A stretch of 64,000 bases of DNA from contig CM054120.1 in NCBI GenBank assembly GCA_028673005.1, positions 62,928,057-62,992,056 on the forward strand, written 5' to 3'. Of the stretch, positions 56,114 through 64,000 are shown piece by piece. A program made the position numbers and the translations under genes. How positions within the stretch are numbered: the first letter of the stretch is position 1; every line of letters begins with the position of its first letter. This DNA is from Tanypteryx hageni (lineage: Eukaryota; Arthropoda; Insecta; Odonata; Petaluridae). The notes below the pieces were generated by a model, which searched no databases, was not told where the DNA came from, and worked only from the letters and a program-made list of their open reading frames with translations.

Positions 56114-56582
56114 TGTACTATCTGTGTTTCACTTCCTCTCATAGTGGCCATTTAGACCAAGCTTGTGAAGGCTATATTTCTCTTTTCCTGTCACCTTCAG
56201 TTTTTCCTCCTGTTTTCTCCATTTACAGATTATTTTTTCTGTGGGACATGGACCTAAATAAAATGTTCAGTTTCTGAGCATTTTTGCATATTTAATCACC
56301 TGAAGCTTATAGGTAATTATGTAGGCATATCTTTTCACTCTTGTAGCTACTGCGATCTCAATATGCATAACAGTATTTATCCTAGATATTTATAAAATTT
56401 TAATGATATCTATTGGAACTAATGTTCTGTGGCATTAATGCTGCTATTAAAAGGGCTCATTGGGAACTAAAACATATGACTAGAATCACAAACTCACCAA
56501 AATTGAAATCATCATGAGCAGATATGCAATAAAGCACAGTAATGAAAATGCATAATCTGAATTCATGTTACATAAGGTTTTA

Positions 56583-56585
<3 letters not shown>

Positions 56586-56630
<45 letters not shown>
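56586..56630. repeat. (TA)n microsatellite
   Basis: A TA tract of about 45 bp in GBE1 intron 6 with no interruption. Confidence 0.9.
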
Positions 56631-56633
<3 letters not shown>

Positions 56634-56796
56634 CAATTTATTTGCTATGAATTATCAATAATGTATAATGTTTTTGCAACAAATGACTCAATTTTTCCAT
56701 TTTGGGGATCAGTGGGTATGTTGCTGTTGTTGTTGACTTGTACTCCTTCCACACTGAACACACACAAAATGGAGGAGGGAAACAGATATAAAATGA

Positions 56797-57066
56797 AAAT
56801 GTTGTTGTTGTTGGTTTCTATTTATGGCTGATCATCCTCTTAGATTATTAAAACCATAACTCATTCCACACCGAAAAAACAAGGGAGGAGGAAAACCCAA
56901 TGTCGGCATTTGCCTACTCTTTACGAAGAACACCAAGAGGGCCAACTGCTTAATGTCCCTTCCAAATTACGGAGCGCTAACTTGCGTAATCTCCTTAAAC
57001 CACACTAGTTGAAAAATCCAACTTCCGCCGGATTTGAACCTGGGACCACTGGGTGGAAGGCCCAGG
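56797..57066 (-). mobile_element. tRNA-headed SINE, copy 5
   Basis: On the minus strand: box-B-like GGTTCAAATCC, then AAGTTGGATTTTTCAACTAG, GTTTAAGGAGATTACGCAAG, GCAGTTGGCCCTCTTGGTGT, AGAGTAGGCAAATGCCGACA and a tail complementary to GTTGTTGTTGTTGG. A second GTT tract and CCTTCCACACTG upstream (56720-56760) suggest a fragment of another copy next to it. Confidence 0.8.
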
Positions 57067-57269
57067 CCTGACAAGAGGGGAGGGCAGTGGTGGTCACTGC
57101 CCCGGGGCCCGGACCCGAGGTTTGGGTACTACTGTCCTAAAGTTGCTTTATTAGAAAACTCACCATCTATAAATAACTAATATGAATTAATAAAAATATA
57201 TTATTATGGAAGAATTGTAAATAAAATATGTATAGTGATGTTGTATGCATTTACATTGCTGCTTGATGT

Positions 57270-58140
57270 CTGAACAGCATCCCACTGTTAGCACACGTTA
57301 CCCCCATCCATAAAGGTGGTGACAAAGAGAATCCTGATAATTACAGGCCGGTTTTGTTAACATCATTATCGTGCAAAATACTCGAGCATATTATCTTTAG
57401 CTCTGTTATGCATTTCTTATATGGTCGTTCATCTCTTAGCGGATACCAGCACGAATTCCAGAAAGGCAGATCATGTGAAATGCAACTCAGCCTTTTTGTG
57501 AATGATTTATTGCGATGCGCAGAGAAAAATATTAAAGTCGATGCTATTTTCATTGATTTCAGGAAGGTATTTGATAAGGTCCCTCATCGGAAATTAATAG
57601 CAAAGTTTGTAAAATATGGTATCAACTCGAAAGTTGTGAATTGGGTTAGAAACCACCTCAAGAATAGAGAACAGATAGTGACCATTGATGGAATGCACTC
57701 GTCCCTCATTCAAGTCGCGTCAGGTGTTTCTCAGGGAAATGTGTTGGGCCCTCTACTATTCCTAATTTATGTAAATGATATATTTTCAGTGGTAGATAGT
57801 AAAATTAGACTTTTTGCAGATGACACTGTCATATATAAGGAGATACTCAACCGATATGACCATCAGTAACTACAGGAAGATTTAAAAGCCATTTATGCAT
57901 GGTGTAAGGAATAGAAAATTTAAATTAATTACAGTAAATGTGCCGCAGTATTGTTCTGGAGAGGAAATAATAGAGAAATAGGTTTAGAGTATGAAATTGA
58001 TAAAAGGATTATTCAGGCAGCTGAACAAAATATTTAGGAGTTACCATTTGTTCTGACCATTTGTGGGACATGCAAATTTGTCGTGGCAGCTAACAAGAAA
58101 CTGACGTTCATAAACAAATAGTACAGAGAAAGTACGCGAA
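57270..58140 (+). mobile_element. CR1/Jockey-like LINE reverse-transcriptase fragment
   Basis: The plus frame reads VTPIHKGGDKENPDNYRPVL LTSLSCKILEHII, GYQHEFQKGRSCEMQLSLF, DAIFIDFRKVFDKVPHRKLI, ASGVSQGNVLGPLLFLIYVN D and IRLFADDTVIYKEI. These are RT motifs 0 to 5, with FADD as the catalytic block. A stop follows at 57868, but LQEDLKAIYAWCKE and NYSKCAAVLFW continue the family past stops. Both ends are truncated. It is in GBE1 intron 6, sense. Confidence 0.85.
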
Positions 58141-58144
58141 GCGT

Positions 58145-59687
58145 GTTATCTTTCACTAGTTAGACCACAGGGGGATGAAGGGGATGGCACTTCCCAGCTG
58201 GGTCCAAGTAGCTGACAGACAAACATACAATTTTCATTTTTTATATATGCATTGATGACACATTACACAAAACAATTCATAAAACTAACTCATTGAAATT
58301 TATGCACAGGCCAATCAATCATTTGAAAGGTCTTATGTGGTACATAAAGTCTCATGTGGCCATTTTAGTGAAAGGTTTGGCAACCCTTGGACTAATATAT
58401 ATTTTTCCATTTAGGCTAATCATTGAAAATTTTCGATATATTACTTATGCCTAAAGGGAAGGCCCTATTTTATGTGTGTCAAGTTAACAGTATTCTGGCA
58501 TTATCATTGATTTTACTCACCTCACCCTTGCTCCTACAATGATGGCAGGAAATTGTGAAGTACATGCCTGTCTCACTGCTGGAACTGCAGAAAATTTACA
58601 GCTCTGGTGACTAAGGAAAATTTCTTAAGTCTTATACATGTTAAGAAGATTGCTATAGTATTTAATATTGTACTGAATGAGTAAATGAACAAGTTATTGG
58701 CCTCTATAAAGTAAAATAAGTTTATCTATTCGGTAGGTGAAATAAACCTGCCACCCATTAAAATTTGCTTGGAGTGAAATGTCGATTTTAAAAATTGACC
58801 AAACATTATTTGCCAGTGTTATGATTGGGTGCATGTTATTTGCCATTTCATTGCAGTGAAATCTGTATGAATGTTGTACCACTTAATAAATTGAAATTAT
58901 GATTGTTGCTTGGGGGATGCTTGAGCTAAGACCTTTCATATTGATAGAAAGATTATAAGGGTTTTCGTTCCAAATTAAAGAATTCTGTTGTAATGGAAAA
59001 AATTGATAAATTTATTGATCTGCCAGTATGTGTCTCATTGCGAACTCGAAAGACTTAACAAGTTGAATCGGCTTTAATGAGATTTTGTGTTTAATCTTTA
59101 TGTTTATACAAAATGTGTAATGTGGACTGCTCATGCATTTTACCTTGAAGTTTCTTCACTGAAATGTTCTGTAGGCATTTAAAACTATTGAAAGGAGACA
59201 ACCAGTTAAACAATATTCAGGAAAATTAATTGGTTGTAGATCTTAATTATATATGTGTAAGCTTATGTATGTCACATTTCATTAACAATGAGTATATAAT
59301 TTTGAAATGATAAAATTTAATATGATTTCAATGCATTAGAAAATTTATATTAGCATGATTAAATAGATATATATTAGAAGGTATGATAGTTAAAATAGCA
59401 TGAAGCAATTGGGCTTAGTAATATGGAATGGGCTTAGCATAGAATAAGGCACTTACTATGAATTTTGCAAAATATTTTAAATAAAATTGTTTTAATGAAA
59501 TAAGAGGATATTGGTATGATTGTATTTTTTTGTATGTTAGTTTTTCCCGCAATAATTAAAGAGCTTGGTCTTTATATGTAACTTTGTAGCTTTTAGGTTT
59601 CTTAATTTTTAACATCTTAATTTGATGAAATTATAATATCCAGGTAATGTAAAATGATCTATTTTATGATTTTTACCTTTGATGCAG
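58145..59687. other. GBE1 intron 6, last 1.5 kb
   Basis: No coding similarity. A possible hAT right end (AAGGTTTGGCAACCCTTGGA, about 58373) is isolated. The rest is AT-rich intron leading to the exon 7 acceptor. Confidence 0.4.
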
Positions 59688-59897
59688 TCGCTACGGGACA
59701 CCTGAAGAGTTGAAAGAACTAGTTGATGCTGCTCATGCAAGCGGGTTGTATGTTCTCCTTGATGTTGTCCATTCCCATGCTTCAAAAAATGTTCTTGATG
59801 GACTCAACCAGTTTGATGGCACAGATTCATGCTATTTTCACACTGGAACAAGAGGGGAGCATCCTTTATGGGATAGCCGTCTCTTTAATTACTCCGA
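59688..59897 (+). CDS. GBE1: GBE1 exon 7: GH13 region I (DVVHSH)
   Basis: Residues 255-325, acceptor TTGATGCAG, donor GTTAGT. It encodes [20 protein letters not shown], then [20 protein letters not shown] and [26 protein letters not shown] is conserved region I of alpha-amylase-family enzymes, with the invariant Asp and His near subsite -1. The frame past 59897 is intronic. Confidence 0.95.
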
Positions 59898-60174
59898 GTT
59901 AGTTTTTCCATGGAATCTACTTCTTGTATAGAGTTATATCAAATAATATGCGATTAATTTTCAGTTCTCAAAAAATGCCTATGTTTGTTGGCATTTATTC
60001 AATGTTGTTGAGATCATTATTTTCAGGAATAATAAAGAAATATTTTCATTACCCTAGTTTTGGTCAAAACTAATTAGTTGCAATTGAATTTATTTTGAAA
60101 GTAGTTTCAAAAGCTAAGTATTTAATGTTGCTTTGGTTCCTTAAAACTTGCTTTAACAAGTCTTTGTTTTTCAG

Positions 60175-60246
60175 GTATGAAGTACTCAGGTTTCTTCTGT
60201 CAAATCTTCGTTGGTATGCCGAGGTTTATCAATTTGATGGATTTAG
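60175..60246 (+). CDS. GBE1: GBE1 exon 8: LRFLLSNLRWYAEVYQFDGF
   Basis: Residues 325-349, a 72-nt exon between TTTTTCAG and GTGAGT, too short to appear as an ORF. It encodes YEVLRFLLSNLRWYAEVYQF then DGF and the first two bases of the Arg codon of GH13 region II. Human reads [24 protein letters not shown]. Confidence 0.93.
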
Positions 60247-60498
60247 GTGAGTATTTTACAGAAAATACCTTTTGTTTTTATCTTAGAAGAAATGTGAAAA
60301 AGTTTCCATGTTCATCTCTTATGATGCTCTGTTTTATATGATTCAATCATCATGGTTATGTTGAAACTAAAATTACTTTTATAATTGTATAACGTTAAAA
60401 TTTTCTTGTTCTTCTCCCTTAGTATCAAGAGTTAGCTGGCCTGATTCTTATAATTAAAATAAAATGTATGTTGATTTTTATCTATTTTTCTAACTTAG

Positions 60499-60670
60499 GT
60501 TTGATGGTGTTACCTCTATGTTATACCATTCCCGTGGTGTAGGGCAAGGCTTCAGCGGAAACTACGATGAATATTTTGGCTTGAATACCGATACTGAAGC
60601 ATTAGTTTACTTGATGCTTGCAAACTATCTACTTCATAGACTTTATCCTGAGTGTGTCACAATTGCTGAG
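60499..60670 (+). CDS. GBE1: GBE1 exon 9: GH13 region II nucleophile (FDGVTSMLY)
   Basis: Residues 349-406, acceptor TAACTTAG, donor GTAAGT. Completing the split codon gives [20 protein letters not shown], whose Asp in RFDGVTSM is the catalytic nucleophile. [20 protein letters not shown] and [14 protein letters not shown] follow. The final Glu is the general acid/base of region III, so the intron falls right after the catalytic Glu and before DVSGMP. Confidence 0.95.
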
Positions 60671-60799
60671 GTAAGTATTCTTTAACATTTCATCTCAAAC
60701 AATTTACAATTTATTAATGAGTACTATTAATTTAAATATTCATGTATTTACTTAAGATATCTGCTTGAGTAGGCAGAAAGTAGAGAGGTGAAGGAAACA

Positions 60800-60980
60800 G
60801 GTCCTTAGTACTTATTACAGTACTGAACAAACTAGGTAAAAAGCACTCTGCTGGAGCAGATAAGGTTCCTGGTTCCCTATTTCAGAAATCAATCAAATTC
60901 ATCTTCCTGCCACTATTGCATATTATACATAAGTTACTCACTTCAAGGATATTTTCATTAAATTAATTTTTCAAACCATT
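60800..60980 (+). mobile_element. LINE RT scrap
   Basis: The plus frame reads LNKLGKKHSAGADKVPGSLF QKSIKFIFLPLLHIIHKLLT SRIFS. It is like the KSxGxDxIPxxxIK..PLxHIINxSFxxGxFP stretch before the RT palm in CR1-type LINEs. It lies in GBE1 intron 9. Confidence 0.55.
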
Positions 60981-61029
60981 TAGTTATAACATCATAATTC
61001 ACTTTTGTTTCAACATAAACTAGTAATCT

Positions 61030-61490
61030 GACATTTTTTGAAGCAGTTGTTACAAACTGATGAAACGTGTTGTTTGCATGTCAGTTTGTTACATTTTAGG
61101 CAAGAGGTTCCTGTATTTCTTTTTTGGCCAGTCTTCACATCTGCCAGCCTGGCTTTTTTCCCATGCTTCTTCACATCTACCCTCCTCATCTCTGACTAGT
61201 CATTCAATTCGACTTCACAGATCAATTGTTAATGTAACTATTTTTGCCTGAGAAGCCAAATGTTCTTTAGTGAGCTCAAGGGAAATACTTTTAAGAAATT
61301 CTTGTCTATAAACAAGTTTAGCACTTTGGTTGTTAGCCTTATAGATTACTAATGCATTAATTCCTGTAATGTTTAGAAATCCATAAAATACCATCAGTGG
61401 TCAACGTGATGATTTTCTTGATGCTGAATATGTTTCACACAACTGATCTATGGTATCCACTCCCCCTTTAGTTCAATTATAAAAACTAAA
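61030..61490 (-). pseudogene. C-terminal piggyBac transposase fragment (third family)
   Basis: The minus strand reads YN, a TGA, TKGGVDTIDQLCETYSASRK, MVFYGFLNITGINALVIYKA, YRQEFLKSISLELTKE, then RCEDWPKKKYRN and, in another frame, SCLKCNKLTCKQHVSSVCNN C. These are the third catalytic Asp block, the following helix block and the C-terminal Cys/His finger of piggyBac. It is broken by stops and frameshifts. The N-terminal two thirds are missing. Confidence 0.78.
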
Positions 61491-61974
61491 TCTCATCAAT
61501 GGAAATCCAGTAAATCTTATATACATGTTTACATGCTTGACACTGGGCCTGCGGTTTTCCTAGCCGGCTCTGCTTTTAAGTCAAGTAGGCAACTTTATTT
61601 AGGGGGAAATTGAGACTGTATAGTCCCATCTTACATTTATTCCCTCAAGAATGATGATGACTGATATAATACAATGACCTATAATATTCAAGAAAATTAT
61701 GGGACCCATTAAAAATTTTTGCTAGTTTTGTAGAATTTTAAATTTTTGAAGGAATCGTAGGTAATTAGGTCCAAAAATGTTTTTTCTGTTTTGAAACTTA
61801 GATTCGAGTAAATATGGTAGTTTTAGGCTGAAATGAAGTTAAAAGTGAATAAAATTGTTTTAATTTAAGGCATTTGAAGCTTTCATGATCGTAATGAATT
61901 GTGCCTTCTTATAGATTGCGGTTTTGCTGTATTTTATGATCTGCATTCAAAGTATTACTCACTCAGAATTAATT

Positions 61975-62670
61975 CTGAAATGTGCCTGCAGATGTTAGTT
62001 CCTTGAATGAAAAGGCAAAGGTATTTGGGATGAAAGTTAATAAGAAAAAATGAAAGTAAATAAGAAAAAAATGAAAGTCATGAGATTTTCCAAGTGTTGC
62101 AACAACTATGTTGCAGTGGATGAGGAAAGACTGGAACAAGTGGAATGTTTTATTTAGATAGTATTCTGTCACAGGATGGAAGAAGTATGAAAAAAATCAG
62201 GACAAGGATAGCAAGAGCAAAGCAGGCATTTACAAGAAGATGAGAGTTGTTGACCAGCAGTATGAATAAAGATACTAAAAAGAGGTCAGTAAAAACCCTG
62301 ATATGGAGTGTGAGACATGGACAATGAGAAAGGAAGAAGTGGGCAGATTTGAGATCTGGGTATGGCATAGACTAGAGAAAATTAGTTGGACAGAGAGGAA
62401 AACAAATGAAGTTTTGAATACAGTAGGGGAAGAGAAGACTTTAATTCCAGTAATAAGGGTCAGACAGAAAAAATGGGTGGGTCAAATTTTGAAAGAAAAT
62501 GATCTGCTGTATAAGTCATAGAAGGAAGAATGTTAAGAAAGAGGCAAAGAGGAAAAAAGAAGAAATGTATATTAGATGCATTAAAAGAAGAAATTTGCTC
62601 TGAGAACCTGAAGAAAAGGCTTTGGATAGCATAAATTGGTTTGGGAGAGCCTAAAACCTATCGGATAGTA
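61975..62670 (+). mobile_element. RTE/craRT-type LINE 3' fragment
   Basis: Plus-strand frames read KVMRFSK, VAVDEERLEQVECFI, IRTRIARAKQAFT, then ECETWTMRKEEVGRFEIWVW HRLEKISWTERKTNEVLNTV and IRVRQKKWVGQILKEND. This is the region after the RT in insect 'endonuclease-reverse transcriptase' copies (..GCETWTMRKED..RRMEKISWTEKKTNEEVL). Decayed, with stops and frame changes. Confidence 0.75.
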
Positions 62671-63567
62671 GAAATACAATATAATGTGATGTGTAATTTG
62701 AAGAATATTTGTCTTATGAATTTCATCATGAATGTAGATTTATTTTCAGTATATATGGTAAATAAATTAAGATTCAATATGAACTGAAACAATGACCATC
62801 TCATATTTTTTATTATACGAGAGACCATTCTCATTAAACTATTAACAAAAGCCTTAATCTGTTGTTGGTTGGTTGGAACACTATATGGGAATTCTCGTAA
62901 GAGGGATCTTAAATATACCTCTTTCACACTTGCAGACTTATTTTCTTTTGCAAAATTAAATTAGAAGTAATTGATGGTAATCAATAATGGTAATCGGATA
63001 AGAACCATTTTAAAGGAAATTAAATGAAGATTCTTATTCTTATCGTCGATTTTTGTTTTCAAATCGAATTAGCTCACATTAAGCAAAAATATTCGAAAAT
63101 TTGTCAAAATTTTGCATTTTTATTGAAACATTCCCTTGGCGATCAACAGCATTGTTGTTCATACAGAAAATCAACATATCTGGTGAGTCCATAATAGCTA
63201 ATTTTTTCGGAATAAAACGTTAAAGTTGTTGTTAACTTAGTTAAAAAATTGTATACTCTTATTTTCTTACTATTAAATATCAAAAGTATATTAAAGTGAA
63301 AACCTGTTCATCTATTTGATCTAATGTTTGTATAAGTGTCAGATTTAGCTCTCTTCCTTCCAATATAGTTGAATATATTAAGTTCCAATTTTCCTGTTGA
63401 ATTTCAACGGGCATTTACGCTAGTAAAGTATAATAATATTTAGTTTGGTAATAAAATTTTTCCCATGCTGTACTTATGCAAGATTGTTTAAGAAAATTAT
63501 GCTGCTCATGTATGTGTTATTTATTTTCCACTGATAGTTTTTGGCTCACACGAATTTATCTTTATAG

Positions 63568-63777
63568 GATGTTTCAGGTATGCCAGGGATGTGCAGGCCT
63601 GTGTGTGAAGGCGGGATTGGATTTGATTATAGGCTGGGAATGGCCATACCTGACAAATGGATAAAACTGCTTAAGGAAGTGAGCGATGATCATTGGAATA
63701 TGGGGAACTTAGTTCATACTCTTGCTAATCGTCGGTGGTTGGAAAAAACTGTAGCTTATGCTGAATCTCATGATCAG
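63568..63777 (+). CDS. GBE1: GBE1 exon 10: region III remainder and region IV (AESHDQ)
   Basis: Residues 407-476, seventy whole codons, acceptor TTTATAG, donor [46 protein letters not shown] and [18 protein letters not shown] match human [32 protein letters not shown] and [20 protein letters not shown] contains region IV, with the transition-state His and Asp. Confidence 0.95.
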
Positions 63778-63852
63778 GTATTTTGGTTACTTGTCTGTGG
63801 AGTGCAACGGATCTTTTTTTGAATTAACTGAATGATATTTTTTCCTTTGTAG

Positions 63853-64000
63853 GCTCTTGTTGGGGATAAGACTATAGCATTTTGGCTTATGGATAAGGAG
63901 ATGTACACACACATGTCTGTTCTGTCTGAACCATCTGACATCATTGACCGTGGCATTGCTCTTCACAAAATGATCAGACTTATCACCCATGCATTAGGAG
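63853..64000 (+). CDS. GBE1: GBE1 exon 11 (partial, runs off window)
   Basis: Acceptor CTTTGTAG, then [40 protein letters not shown] and IRLITHALG. Human has [24 protein letters not shown] and [32 protein letters not shown]. About 170 C-terminal residues, including the beta-sandwich domain, must lie beyond the window. Confidence 0.94.

Overview
This is a eukaryotic window, most likely from an arthropod and probably an insect. It is AT-rich, its genes are split by GT-AG introns of 0.2 to 17 kb, and it is crowded with DNA transposons (piggyBac, hAT, pogo-like), Penelope-like elements, CR1/RTE-type LINE scraps and a tRNA-headed SINE. I cannot name the species. There are no prokaryotic operons, CRISPR arrays or tRNA/rRNA genes.

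Three host genes are supported by exon-by-exon protein similarity and in-phase splice sites. (1) The 3' half of DBT, the E2 subunit of branched-chain 2-oxoacid dehydrogenase (+ strand, 1809-14383, five exons, stop at 14381-14383). (2) RCL1, the RNA 3'-terminal phosphate cyclase-like ribosome-biogenesis factor (- strand, start at 19264, exons down to 17123). It carries two apparent frameshifts and has no convincing last exon. (3) The 5' three quarters of GBE1, the 1,4-alpha-glucan (glycogen) branching enzyme (+ strand, start at 22941, eleven exons, running off the window end). Its reading frame is intact and all four GH13 catalytic regions are visible. The three act in mitochondrial amino-acid catabolism, nucleolar rRNA processing and glycogen synthesis, so nothing suggests they work together.

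Nearly everything else is mobile DNA. DBT introns hold a 2.7 kb piggyBac (2838-5531), a broken copy of a multicopy arthropod ORF family (6232-7835), a SINE with a 12-bp target duplication (8797-9110), an inverted-repeat element (12114-12442) and a LINE remnant (13300-14000). Past DBT lies a hAT MITE (14585-15131). The RCL1 intron between exons 3 and 4 is largely one ~228-bp palindrome with hammerhead-like cores in both arms. Between RCL1 and GBE1 is a cluster of hAT elements (20508-22538). GBE1 intron 3 holds a piggyBac derivative with foreign filler (26226-28021), an element built of repeated GGTAAATGT palindromes (29065-29690), a TIR element with a piggyBac MITE nested inside it (30006-31097) and a ZBED5-like hAT relic (31254-32840). 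Intron 5 holds a Penelope-like element split by a TTAA insertion, with inverted hammerhead-bearing terminal repeats (37577-40265). Intron 6 (17.3 kb) holds a long foldback element (43089-44087), a second Penelope-like 3' end (45840-46865), an internally deleted piggyBac (47185-48400), SINEs and LINE pieces. Intron 9 holds LINE and piggyBac fragments.

The most interesting non-host signals are the hammerhead-like motifs in Penelope-type terminal repeats and palindromes at five loci, the GGTAAATGT palindrome element, and the damaged RCL1 between two intact neighbours. All identifications come from reading motifs by eye; no database search was run.
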